DNA of 10,793 nucleotides from Gammaproteobacteria bacterium (lineage in GTDB: Bacteria > Pseudomonadota > Gammaproteobacteria > UBA12402). A program made the translations under genes and the position numbers. The notes under the pieces are model-generated. The model had not been told where the DNA came from and made no database searches. It was given only the letters and a program-made list of their open reading frames with translations. The stretch covers positions 1-10,793 of the forward strand of contig JANQHY010000002.1 of NCBI GenBank assembly GCA_028282395.1. Reading direction: 5' to 3'. Of the stretch, positions 1 to 9,309 are shown piece by piece; within the stretch, counting starts at the first letter, position 1, and every line of letters starts with the position of its first letter.

Positions 1-1
1 G

Positions 2-484
2 CAGGATTTGCCGGCAATGGATTTTGATGATGATATCGAGAGCAATCGCAATAATAATAATCACCAAAGGAACCGGCATCATAGTCATAATTATAAAGCG
101 ATTTCGCACCCTTCATCGAAAATGAACAATCAAAAGCGTAATAACCAAAAGCATAAAAGTCGCAGTAATAATCGGTCAAAACAGGTGACTACAACAACGA
201 GTTTGTTATCTGAGGAGATTGGCTGCCATTTATCTAATGATAAACCTGCTAATAATGATAATTCGTTCAAGTATAAGCAGGAAAACAAAGGCGGTGGTGT
301 CACATTTTGGGGCTCTAAGAATGGTGACATAAGTAATAATAATAGTAAAATCGAGAAAGAGATGGGCCCTGATAATGATAATAATATTATTATTATTGAT
401 GATCTTGAGCCAATTAATGAGCATGAAAATGAGAATGATGTCAACGAGCTTAAAAAAGTTGCCGGCAGTCCTACCATTCAGTAG
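2..484 (+). CDS. Asparagine-rich hydrophilic protein, C-terminal part (left end cut by window)
   Basis: The reading frame is open to the left edge, so this is most likely the tail of a longer gene. A TTG at 8 and an ATG at 17 are possible internal starts, but no ribosome-binding site can be judged. The visible part (about 160 residues) is almost wholly hydrophilic. It has runs of Asn, His, Lys, Arg and Ser in its first half (RNNNNHQRNRHH-type segments) and an acidic second half with DNDNNIIIIDD. No signal peptide, membrane helix or catalytic motif is visible. The stop TAG (482-484) lies in the left arm of a strong palindrome and faces the convergent gene that ends at 494. I do not recognise a family. 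Low-complexity Asn-rich segments evolve quickly, so homology may be hard to detect. That the frame is coding is supported by its length and by the tidy convergent junction, but remains uncertain. Confidence 0.5.
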   Translation, partial: QDLPAMDFDDDIESNRNNNNHQRNRHHSHNYKAISHPSSKMNNQKRNNQKHKSRSNNRSKQVTTTTSLLSEEIGCHLSNDKPANNDNSFKYKQENKGGGVTFWGSKNGDISNNNSKIEKEMGPDNDNNIIIIDDLEPINEHENENDVNELKKVAGSPTIQ

Positions 485-506
485 CCATCTTGGTTACTGA
501 ATGGTA
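472..506. terminator. 15-bp stem palindrome at a convergent gene junction, probable terminator
   Basis: The left arm is 472-486, the loop 487-491 (ATCTT) and the right arm 492-506. Fourteen of fifteen positions pair perfectly. The remaining one is G-U in plus-strand RNA but A-C in minus-strand RNA, so the hairpin is slightly better for the plus-strand gene. The stop codons of both convergent genes lie inside the arms (482-484 and 494-496). Downstream U-richness is weak on the plus side (TATTTG), so it is not a textbook intrinsic terminator. It could stop transcription in both directions or protect 3' ends. Confidence 0.6.
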
Positions 507-2167
507 TTTGTAAGCTGCTGCGTTGGCATTGGGTGGGGGTCTATATTGTTTGCGTTTGGGATAGACTTATCTTCATTAAGGAAGTGGTTTTTTCCTGAGA
601 AGTTGCTTGACTGGCGTGAAGCCGAAGAGATCGTTGTATTGCTCTCCAATGTGAATCGCCAACCAACAATTCCGATATTGTAAAGCAGGTTAACAAACAT
701 CTGTTTCAACATCGACATCCATTCGTTCTCCGTTGTCGAGGCATTGTCGGTTTTTGCCGACTTAATTGCTAAGAGTTGCTCGCTCACGTTGGTTTTGATT
801 GTCTGGGAGTCAGTCGTCGCGCCGTCAGGATAGAGCTTTTTGACTAGTTCATTCGACATTTCTTGAATACGCTTATCAGGTGCCAGTGAGTTTTCTCTGT
901 TTGTATTGTCTGGTAAACAGGATAGTAATCCCTTTAAGGCATTCAGTTTATCTTGTTTTGATGCGCCAGGTTGTATCGCTTTTTTATAAAGGAAATCACA
1001 GTAGAGATATTTTTCACGGCCACTTAATTTCTCAGGATGACGAATACTATTGAGGTAGAAATCAGCTTTATAGATTTGTTGATAGGCGTTTTTTTGCTTC
1101 TTATTGCTCTCATCTGCTTCTTCCTGCTTTGGTGCGGGTTTATTAGCGCAGAGTGCTAGTGCCAGTAACGCAGAGTCAGAGAATTTCGAAAAGAAATCAT
1201 TATCGCTATCCAGTTTATAGGCGATCTCATCCAGCTCATGATGGTTTAATTGAAAAAGATTTTGTAGTGAAGTGGTAAGTGTTTCTGCATCTGGATCATG
1301 AAGTGAGCGCCACCACGTTGTAAAATCTTCCGGGTGTTTTTCAATTCGCTTACGTAAGGCTTTATGATCTTTTTCGAGGCTATGGAGGAAGAAGGGAATA
1401 ATGTGTGAACCATGTTGGCCTAATTGAAACATGAGCTTTGCTTCATACTGGTAGTTGACGCCTGACATGCTAGGTAGAGGTACTGTGCCTACGCTGTGTG
1501 CTTCTGTTAGCCATTTACGATAGACTGCTTTGCGAGGTGGGCCACCCCTCTTTAAATGCTCTTTAAGATCCTTGTCCGATATGATGAATCTGAGCAGGAA
1601 GGCATCATAGCCATCCGCCACGTCGCGTATGTCCTGGCGAGTATTGATGGTGGTCGCTTCCCACGTGTAATCATTGAAGCCAATAATAGTGATAGAGCCA
1701 TCTTTATTACGGATGATAACGGGATCGGCAGTGGCCGGCCTCTTTTTTAGTTCATCAATAGTGAAGTACTCGTCATTAATTTTTACCTTTTCATGTCGGC
1801 TTACTTTGGCGGTCTCCGGATCCAGATGGCAATCGAGAATCACATCATAAAATTTATAATGTTTGGGCTGGCTGTTGTTTTTTGGGTCAGGAATAGTCAA
1901 GCCTCGTCCCTGCATGAGGCATAAAAGGTCTTTCGCTTCTTTAGCCAACGTTTTATCTTCACCTGAGGCGATCACTGCCAGGTAGTGTAGTTTCTGTTTG
2001 GGATTATTGTAGATTTCTTGAATGGCTTTGTTTTGAGGCAGTTGTGGTTGAAGATTACGTTTCTGATAGTTATCCATTAAGGTATGGAACTTTTTGGATA
2101 GCAGTTGACCGATATAAGGATCTCTGCTTTTGCCAGTACCGCCATTAAATGTCTGATTCTGCATCAT
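494..2167 (-). CDS. 557-residue hydrophilic protein of unknown function
   Basis: This is a full-length open frame with tandem ATG codons at 2167 and 2164, preceded by AGGT seven bases upstream of the first. The protein is largely hydrophilic with no N-terminal signal peptide, which suggests a cytoplasmic product or one exported by a Sec-independent route. Residues roughly 140-170 look like a small beta-rich module (DGSITIIGFNDYTWEA). Residues 340-360 are Lys/Glu-rich (coiled or linker-like). A single moderately hydrophobic stretch lies near residues 485-503 (MFVNLLYNIGIVGWRFTL), followed by a Ser/Asn/Pro-rich, probably disordered tail of about 50 residues. I recognise no family or catalytic motif. 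It lies 134 bp downstream of an outer-membrane protein gene on the same strand. A secreted effector is one possibility because of its size, lack of relatives known to me and disordered C-terminus, but this is conjecture. Confidence 0.8.
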   Translation of the reverse strand: MMQNQTFNGGTGKSRDPYIGQLLSKKFHTLMDNYQKRNLQPQLPQNKAIQEIYNNPKQKLHYLAVIASGEDKTLAKEAKDLLCLMQGRGLTIPDPKNNSQPKHYKFYDVILDCHLDPETAKVSRHEKVKINDEYFTIDELKKRPATADPVIIRNKDGSITIIGFNDYTWEATTINTRQDIRDVADGYDAFLLRFIISDKDLKEHLKRGGPPRKAVYRKWLTEAHSVGTVPLPSMSGVNYQYEAKLMFQLGQHGSHIIPFFLHSLEKDHKALRKRIEKHPEDFTTWWRSLHDPDAETLTTSLQNLFQLNHHELDEIAYKLDSDNDFFSKFSDSALLALALCANKPAPKQEEADESNKKQKNAYQQIYKADFYLNSIRHPEKLSGREKYLYCDFLYKKAIQPGASKQDKLNALKGLLSCLPDNTNRENSLAPDKRIQEMSNELVKKLYPDGATTDSQTIKTNVSEQLLAIKSAKTDNASTTENEWMSMLKQMFVNLLYNIGIVGWRFTLESNTTISSASRQSSNFSGKNHFLNEDKSIPNANNIDPHPMPTQQLTNTIQ

Positions 2168-2301
2168 GCTATTTACCTGCTTTTATTATTTAATTTTATA
2201 GCTCTTGAGTGATATTTTATACCTATCGTCAATAGATTTCGAGCAGAATTATTTAGCTCTGTTGTAAGCTTTATTGATAATTTTTCTTGACTCATTGAGG
2301 A
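2168..2301. other. AT-rich gap between the orphan gene and the outer-membrane protein gene
   Basis: This 134-bp spacer is strongly AT-rich and, on the minus strand, contains two TATAAA-like stretches (around 2195-2203 and 2217-2222). I could not pair either with a convincing -35 box at normal spacing. A TTGACG lies near 2227-2232 on the minus strand, badly placed for both. No clear intrinsic terminator follows the outer-membrane protein gene. The downstream gene may have its own promoter here or be read through. Confidence 0.35.
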
Positions 2302-3156
2302 TTAAAAAATATAGCGTATGCCAGTATAGATTTCGTGGGTGTAAACATTATTAATGGTGACTGGATCGATAATAAACTGTTCGCCGTTAAAATAGGTTGC
2401 GGTACGGCTGCTCTTAAAGTTGCCAATATAGTTAAAGCGGTAACCGATGTTCCAATATATGTGAGTACTTATCGCCAGTTCTGAGCCGACACTAGCGCGT
2501 CCTGAGAACCGAGTGATGCCTTTGCCAGGAATCGACCAACTTACCCCGTTAGAAGAAGCGGGGGTCTCATTTGAAACTACTTCGGTGAGTCTACCTAGAT
2601 TATTTCTTGCTAAGCCAGCGCCAATGCCAATGTAGGGGCGCAAACGTTCGCCCAGTTTAAATGGATTAATATAGAGGTTAGCTAACAGTTGATCGCTATG
2701 GGCATCACCAGACCACTTTCCCCGCGCTGCAGAATCTGCTCCGGGAATATGACTGATAGTGTACTCTGGACATAAATTCTCGATTCTATTATAGCTTACT
2801 GATACAGTTACCTGCTCTGAAAGTAGATAGCCCGCTTCCAATCCGTAAAAAATAGGCTCTCCAACCGACTCTCTGAAGCTTCTCGGTTTCCAATTTGTAC
2901 CGCTATCACTTATTTTTGGAATGGCATAATTAGCATTTGAATAGGCGCCATAGCCAATGCCGCCTTCAAGAAAGAATCTGCCAATTGGATAGGGTAAATT
3001 TTTCGGTGTCGGACCGGTACATAAGCCATTACAGTAATACCCATTGTCACTATCAATACTAGTGTAACTGGCATAGGCTGATGAGGAAATTAATAGGGTG
3101 GAGAAGGTGAATAGTAATAAATGTGATAACCTGAATTTGGCCACTTTTGTTAGCAT
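2302..3156 (-). CDS. Small outer-membrane beta-barrel protein with signal peptide
   Basis: The 284-residue product begins with a Sec signal peptide: a basic start (residues 1-9), a hydrophobic core (LLLFTFSTLLIS) and a likely cleavage site after AYA at residue 29. The mature protein shows alternating polar/hydrophobic strands rich in Gly and aromatic residues (for example FFLEGGIGYGAYS, RPYIGIGAGLA, GYRFNYIGNF). It ends in EIYTGIRYIF, a terminal-phenylalanine strand typical of proteins inserted by the BAM complex. Length and layout fit an eight-stranded barrel of the OmpA/OmpW or 'opacity-like' kind, and no peptidoglycan-binding OmpA domain is present. Cys42 and Cys46 near the mature N-terminus form a CxxxC pair that could make a disulfide. 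The ATG overlaps the end of the upstream membrane-protein gene by seven bases, and GGAAG about eight bases upstream serves as ribosome-binding site. The exact function (porin, adhesin, structural) cannot be told. Confidence 0.85.
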   Translation of the reverse strand: MLTKVAKFRLSHLLLFTFSTLLISSSAYASYTSIDSDNGYYCNGLCTGPTPKNLPYPIGRFFLEGGIGYGAYSNANYAIPKISDSGTNWKPRSFRESVGEPIFYGLEAGYLLSEQVTVSVSYNRIENLCPEYTISHIPGADSAARGKWSGDAHSDQLLANLYINPFKLGERLRPYIGIGAGLARNNLGRLTEVVSNETPASSNGVSWSIPGKGITRFSGRASVGSELAISTHIYWNIGYRFNYIGNFKSSRTATYFNGEQFIIDPVTINNVYTHEIYTGIRYIF

Positions 3157-4088
3157 TTTGGTTCTTCCAGCGGTTTTTCGGTTCTGTCAACAATGCGGCA
3201 ATAGAGTTCTGCAGTTAATAGGTAAAAATTTGGGATTAACCAGACTAGAATAATCGAGATTATTAATATAATGGCGAGTACAATGCTAAAGGTAGCAAAG
3301 GGCATTAAGGTAATATTAAACAGTTTTACCATCATTAGAGGTATCCCTACTATTATCGCCAGGCAGATAGCAGTGATCAGACAATAGCCAATAAAAGTGA
3401 TTAGAAAGGTAGAGAAAATGGGTAATAGATGGGGAAAAGTAAGTTTAATCGAGCATCGCTGTGCTTTCAGTGTTGAATAGTTTTTATCTATTGTTAAAGG
3501 GATAGTGAATAGGAGTAAGTAATACAGGCTTGCCAGCAGCAAAAAGATCAAGACGGTAATCAAGGCGAACAGAGTTTGGCAAATAAAACTATGGCAGCCA
3601 ACATGGTCATGAATTATTCCGACAACAGTAATAGTGATAGCGCCAAGTACAATTAAAATAAATTGTAGTATGGCTTTTATCAAGATGCAGTTAAAAATCT
3701 GTAGATGGCATTTTGGGTAGTGATAACTCGTGCCGCGGCCAATTTTTTCACCACGAACCTGTTTAATTGCCTTCATATAGGCTCTACCTAGAGCAGGCGC
3801 AGCAACTAATAATGGAATAATTAGAATGAAAACGATACTAGTTAAAATAATTGGGACCTGTAAAGTAAAGGGTAGATTCTCTACTTTGTTACCAATATGA
3901 CCTAATACCACATATTGGGCAGTCATGGAGACTAGGCCACTGATAAGGATGCCGGCAATCTGAGTTGCGAGATAGAGAATAAAATAGAGACTAAGTGATG
4001 CCCAGATAGGGCCTTTAGCGCCCTTTAGCTGTTGCCAGGCGCTAACAATGACATTAACGATTTTAATAGAATTTTTACCAGCCATCAT
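3150..4088 (-). CDS. Polytopic inner-membrane protein, about six transmembrane helices, unknown function
   Basis: The 312-residue protein starts at tandem ATG codons (4088, 4085) with a weak GGGAA upstream. Hydrophobic helices are visible at about residues 28-53, 79-100, 134-158, 169-198, 221-252 and 262-292. Between helices two and three is a basic loop (about 103-130, including RGEKIGRGTSYHYPKC), probably cytoplasmic. The amphipathic N-terminus (VSAWQQLKGAKGPIWA) followed by six helices resembles the layout of uncharacterised DUF975/BPSS1780-like membrane proteins. I make that comparison from general appearance and not from a motif match. The gene's last codons overlap the start of the outer-membrane protein gene (ATGCTAA), indicating one transcript and translational coupling. 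No transporter signature such as a Walker motif is present. Confidence 0.75.
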   Translation of the reverse strand: MMAGKNSIKIVNVIVSAWQQLKGAKGPIWASLSLYFILYLATQIAGILISGLVSMTAQYVVLGHIGNKVENLPFTLQVPIILTSIVFILIIPLLVAAPALGRAYMKAIKQVRGEKIGRGTSYHYPKCHLQIFNCILIKAILQFILIVLGAITITVVGIIHDHVGCHSFICQTLFALITVLIFLLLASLYYLLLFTIPLTIDKNYSTLKAQRCSIKLTFPHLLPIFSTFLITFIGYCLITAICLAIIVGIPLMMVKLFNITLMPFATFSIVLAIILIISIILVWLIPNFYLLTAELYCRIVDRTEKPLEEPKC

Positions 4089-4113
4089 TAAAATAAATTC
4101 CCAATCTTACTTA

Positions 4114-4142
4114 AATGTAACAGAATTACTCGATAATGTCTC
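4114..4142 (-). promoter_or_regulatory. Candidate sigma70-like promoter for the membrane-protein/barrel pair
   Basis: On the minus strand, GAGACA (4142-4137) is followed after 17 bases by TACATT (4119-4114). A TG one base upstream of the -10 box makes it extended. The match is only moderate, but the spacing is ideal and the position, 26 bp before the ATG at 4088, is sensible. Confidence 0.3.
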
Positions 4143-4182
4143 GGGGTGGCTAAATAATTGTTTAATTAAATTATTTCCCTCT

Positions 4183-4272
4183 GTCATTGTGAGGTGGGTA
4201 GCATCGAAGCGATCCAAGTACATTATTAATAGTATCTTCGGAGCGGCATTGTTTGGCGACGCTGGCGATGAC
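4183..4272. repeat. Degenerate inverted-repeat element of the GTCATTGCGAG kind
   Basis: The left arm begins GTCATTGTGAGG at 4183 and continues GCATCGAAGCGATCCA (4201-4216). The right arm, read on the minus strand from 4272, is GTCATCGCCAGCGTCGCC followed by AAACAATGCC. Both resemble the short palindromic repeat with consensus close to GTCATTGCGAGC...GAAGCAATCC that I recall from many bacterial genomes. The arms face each other, giving an imperfect palindrome of about 90 bp with GTCATYG ends. No open frame of note lies inside. It sits in the divergent spacer between the membrane-protein gene and pssA, so it could affect transcript ends or simply be a dispersed repeat. Confidence 0.5.
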
Positions 4273-4326
4273 GTGGGATGAGTCGAAGGTTTTATTGTTA
4301 GCTTATCATCGTCCAGGTTGGTGTCG

Positions 4327-4364
4327 CTGACATGCTTTCTATTTGGTGGGTGCTATGCCATAAT
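4327..4364 (+). promoter_or_regulatory. Weak candidate promoter region for the pssA operon
   Basis: CTGACA (4327-4332) matches five of six bases of the -35 consensus, but the best -10 at usual spacing, TGCTAT (4351-4356, 18-base spacer), is poor. A better -10, CATAAT (4359-4364), pairs at 17 bases only with a weak TTTCTA. A promoter is expected here because the upstream gene is divergent, but I cannot choose between them. Confidence 0.25.
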
Positions 4365-4399
4365 GTGCGGCAGGTTACCACAGAGCAAGTACCAATAAC

Positions 4400-5146
4400 A
4401 TGAAGGCAGTAGAACAACGTCAACAACAACGCCGCCGGGGCATCTACCTGTTGCCGAACCTGCTTACAACAATTGGGCTGTTTGCTGGGTTTTATGCCGT
4501 TGTTGCTGCAATGAAAGGGTTATTTGATCATGCAGCGATAGCCGTCTATATTGCACTGGTCGTTGATAGTTGTGATGGTCGCGTTGCCCGTATGACTGGC
4601 ACCCAGAGTGATTTTGGTGCCCAGTATGACAGTCTTTCCGACATGATTGGTTTTGGTGTTGCTCCAGCATTGGTAGCGTATAGTCTGTTATTGCACAAAT
4701 TAGGCCGTGTAGGTTGGTTAATTGCATTTTGTTATGCAGCAGCAACGGCAATGCGATTAGCACGTTTTAATACCGACTCCTACACAGCCAAACGCTACTT
4801 TCGTGGCCTCCCTTGCCCATCTGCGGCGGCGCTGATAGCTGCACTGGTTTGGAATACGAATCTGTTTAGACTTCACGACCATATCGTTGTGGTGGCAATG
4901 GGTGTGATTATGCTGGTTGTTGCACTGTTGATGGTAAGTAATATTCATTATCTCAGCTTTAAAGACCTTGATTTTAAAGGGCGCGTACCTTTTTTTGCTA
5001 TTGCAGTGGTTGTATTAAGTATTGTTGCAATTGCTTGGCGGCCGCCACAGGTATTGTTTGCAGGCTTCTTCCTTTATGTCTTATCAGGCCCGTTACTGGC
5101 ATTGCATCGGGTCAAGCGCCGCCGGCGACGGCGTAAACGAGGGTAG
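4400..5146 (+). CDS. pssA: CDP-diacylglycerol--serine O-phosphatidyltransferase (membrane-type phosphatidylserine synthase)
   Basis: The enzyme joins serine to CDP-diacylglycerol, giving phosphatidylserine and CMP, the first committed step to phosphatidylethanolamine, in the inner membrane. The complete CDP-alcohol phosphotransferase signature is present: D56-x2-D59-G60-x2-A-R-x8-G73-x3-D77-x3-D81, whose aspartates bind the metal ions and act in catalysis. The start RRGIYLLPNLLTTIGLFAGFYA and several hydrophobic helices through residue 235 are typical of the integral-membrane (type II) family, unlike the phospholipase-D-like enzyme of E. coli. The tail is strikingly basic (HRVKRRRRRRKRG) and probably cytoplasmic. 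ATG 4400 is the only plausible start because an in-frame TAA lies at 4361-4363, though the ribosome-binding site is weak. It is the first gene of a tight operon, with only six bases to the next gene. Confidence 0.93.
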   Translation: MKAVEQRQQQRRRGIYLLPNLLTTIGLFAGFYAVVAAMKGLFDHAAIAVYIALVVDSCDGRVARMTGTQSDFGAQYDSLSDMIGFGVAPALVAYSLLLHKLGRVGWLIAFCYAAATAMRLARFNTDSYTAKRYFRGLPCPSAAALIAALVWNTNLFRLHDHIVVVAMGVIMLVVALLMVSNIHYLSFKDLDFKGRVPFFAIAVVVLSIVAIAWRPPQVLFAGFFLYVLSGPLLALHRVKRRRRRRKRG

Positions 5147-5152
5147 TCACAG

Positions 5153-7689
<2,537 letters not shown>

Positions 7690-7697
7690 CCGGTGTG

Positions 7698-7721
7698 CTG
7701 CGACACTATAAAATAGTGCAG
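7698..7721. terminator. Weak hairpin between convergent parE and the small CaaX-ending gene
   Basis: CACTAT (7704-7709), loop AAA, ATAGTG (7713-7718) forms a six-base-pair stem, extended after a three-base bulge by CTG (7698-7700) with CAG (7719-7721). It overlaps the last codons of the minus-strand gene and lies nine bases past the parE stop. The U-tract after it is poor (TATTTA), so terminator function is a guess. Confidence 0.3.
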
Positions 7722-8050
7722 TATTTATCACAGAATGATCGGTTGTCCTGATTGCTATTCGTTTCAGTATCAGGATTATTGTCAGTACTATTATCAATTG
7801 GTAGCGTAATTGCTTGGTTTTTTGACAGTGTACCGATTGTCGTATTATTAGTAGGGATTATTTTAATAATTTCTTTTTCTTTTTGATTAGGGCTATTTAT
7901 TGAAATTGAATTCCCTATAGCAAATTTTATTTTACTAGTGGAGGAATTAACGTCGAAATCTTTTGGAATAGGCTCATCCATGGAAATAGAGTGTGTTTTC
8001 TCATGAGTTGAGGCTGATTTTTTATTTTTTTTGTCTAACCATCCAAACAT
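7706..8050 (-). CDS. Small low-complexity protein ending in a CaaX-like box (Cys-Thr-Ile-Leu)
   Basis: The 114-residue product starts MFGWLDKKNKK, a short hydrophobic/basic N-terminus, and continues as a hydrophilic, probably disordered chain rich in Asn, Ser, Thr, Lys and Asp. It has no signal peptide or membrane helix. Its only two cysteines are at the very end, in FCDKYCTIL, and the last four residues, CTIL, fit the eukaryotic prenylation rule Cys-a-a-X. Leucine at X would favour geranylgeranyltransferase I. AGAGGG about eight bases before the ATG is a credible ribosome-binding site. It lies 69 bp after ubiH on the same strand and converges with parE, 16 bp apart. The frame is more AT-rich than its neighbours. 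I know no family. It could be a secreted protein modified by a host, or a non-conserved reading frame. Confidence 0.6.
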   Translation of the reverse strand: MFGWLDKKNKKSASTHEKTHSISMDEPIPKDFDVNSSTSKIKFAIGNSISINSPNQKEKEIIKIIPTNNTTIGTLSKNQAITLPIDNSTDNNPDTETNSNQDNRSFCDKYCTIL

Positions 8051-8074
8051 ATTCTTTTCCCTCTTTTTATTTTA

Positions 8075-8103
8075 ATAGTAAGGTTTGAGGTAAAGCAATA
8101 CAA
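8075..8103 (-). promoter_or_regulatory. Candidate promoter for the small CaaX-ending gene
   Basis: On the minus strand, TTGTAT (8103-8098), a 17-base spacer and TACTAT (8080-8075) stand 24 bp before the ATG. An overlapping alternative, TTGCTT then TAAAAT at 18 bases, is similar in quality. Either would allow transcription apart from ubiH. Confidence 0.35.
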
Positions 8104-8119
8104 GTATTTTGGCTAATAT

Positions 8120-9298
8120 TTACCCAATGCTCATTAAGCGTTTTGCTAAATTATAATGTAGTAGTGGTGACAGTTGGCAGGCAGCAATGGCAAATTGGCG
8201 CCCACAGCTTAATAATGGGTTATGGCTGGAAAAAATCTTTTCTAATCTCTGAGTAAATTGTTGAATAAATTGTTGCTTGCGTTGTCGTTGCTGCAGATAT
8301 TTTTTAAGTGTTTTTATGGATGAGAAATCACTGCCTTGATCAATAGCGTCTGTGAGTGTTTTGGCTAAACAGGCAATATCAGCGAAGGCTAAATTAAGTC
8401 CTTGTGCGGCTAAGGGTGAGAAAGTATGCGCGGCATTGCCAATGAGCACTGCTCCATCCAATGCCTGTTGGCTGACTGTCAGGTGCTGTAGTGGGTAGAA
8501 AATAGCAGTTGCAGGGTTGCTCAATTTGCCAAGAAAACCGCCGAATAGATTGTGTAATTGGTGTAAAAATGTTTCTTCATCATAGCTTTTCCATTGCGTA
8601 ATTTTTTTCTCATTAGCAGTAATAACTAATTTGCACTGTTGCTGTTTCATGGGTAATAGGGCAATGGTGCCATCAGGGCTGAAGCGTTCAAAAGCGATAT
8701 TGCCATGAGGTTGTTGTAAGGTAACACGACTTAGTAATGCTTGATTGTCACTGGTGCTGATCTTTGCAGTAATACCAAGTTGTTGTCGCGTTGGGGAGTG
8801 GCTGCCATCTGCAGCGATTAATAAACGGTAGTGGCAAGACATTTTTTCATCATTATGGCAAATGATTGCTTGGCGTTGCTGATGATTTAGGTCGCTAAGT
8901 TTTGCCGGCGCTAGATAGGTAATATTGTCATGGGTAATCGCGACTTTTTTCAAGGCGTCGAGCAGCAGTTGGCCGGTGATAACATAGCCGAGTGCTGCAA
9001 CTCCCTGTTCATGTGCATGAAAACGGACTTTATTAAAACGGCCTTTTTCTGAAATATGTACCGTTTTAATTGGCTCTACCTCTGTTGCTAATAGTGGCCA
9101 CAGTTGGTAATGTGCTAGCAGCTGTTGGCTGCCGTGATTCAGGGCAATCGCTCGAGGATCCTGCTGTTTATTCTGCTGGGCTGATTTATCAATCAGCAAA
9201 ATAGTTAATCCAAGTGGTGCAAGCATGATTGCTGTCATTAGACCAGCAAAGCCGCCACCAATAATTAGAATATCTTGTTGTGTTATTTCTTTTGTCAT
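8120..9298 (-). CDS. ubiH: 2-octaprenyl-6-methoxyphenol hydroxylase-like FAD monooxygenase (ubiquinone biosynthesis)
   Basis: This flavoprotein probably hydroxylates the polyprenyl-phenol ring during aerobic ubiquinone synthesis, using FAD, NAD(P)H and O2 at the inner face of the membrane. Counted from ATG 9298 (392 residues), the FAD-binding Rossmann motif LIIGGGFAGL is at 11-20. DPRAIAL at 47-53 matches the UbiH/UbiF/VisC signature. The DG motif AADGSHSPTR is at 162-171 and GNAAHTFSPLAAQGLN at 287-302. The GNAA form of the last motif, where related enzymes carry GDAA, favours UbiH over UbiI or UbiF. An upstream TTG at 9319 would add MLPLLST, but it lies in the loop of a strong hairpin. ATG is preferred because homologues begin just before the FAD motif. 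No strong ribosome-binding site precedes either. It follows the aminotransferase by 48 bp and is probably co-transcribed. The usual pepP and ubiI neighbours are absent. Confidence 0.88.
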   Translation of the reverse strand: MTKEITQQDILIIGGGFAGLMTAIMLAPLGLTILLIDKSAQQNKQQDPRAIALNHGSQQLLAHYQLWPLLATEVEPIKTVHISEKGRFNKVRFHAHEQGVAALGYVITGQLLLDALKKVAITHDNITYLAPAKLSDLNHQQRQAIICHNDEKMSCHYRLLIAADGSHSPTRQQLGITAKISTSDNQALLSRVTLQQPHGNIAFERFSPDGTIALLPMKQQQCKLVITANEKKITQWKSYDEETFLHQLHNLFGGFLGKLSNPATAIFYPLQHLTVSQQALDGAVLIGNAAHTFSPLAAQGLNLAFADIACLAKTLTDAIDQGSDFSSIKTLKKYLQQRQRKQQFIQQFTQRLEKIFSSHNPLLSCGRQFAIAACQLSPLLHYNLAKRLMSIG

Positions 9299-9309
9299 AG
9301 TCGATAGTA

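Noticed and set aside
378..393. 16-bp perfect AT palindrome (ATAATAATATTATTAT)
   Set aside because: It arises from AAT/ATT codon runs encoding Asn and Ile, has no loop suitable for a hairpin and gives no sign of function.
130..477. Minus-strand leucine/serine-rich frame opposite the Asn-rich gene
   Set aside because: It is the complement of AAT/GAT-rich codons, which always reads as Leu/Ile/Ser, and it has no independent support.
501..683. Plus-strand 60-residue frame opposite the orphan gene's 3' end
   Set aside because: It lies wholly antisense to the 557-residue gene and starts in the palindrome arm. The hydrophobic look comes from the complementary strand.
4048..4281. 77-residue plus-strand open frame in the pssA upstream region
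   Set aside because: It begins inside the opposite-strand membrane-protein gene, runs through the inverted-repeat element, has no ribosome-binding site and its product resembles nothing.
4464..4948. Two minus-strand frames inside pssA
   Set aside because: They are antisense shadows of a clearly conserved enzyme, with His/Gln-rich products of no known kind.
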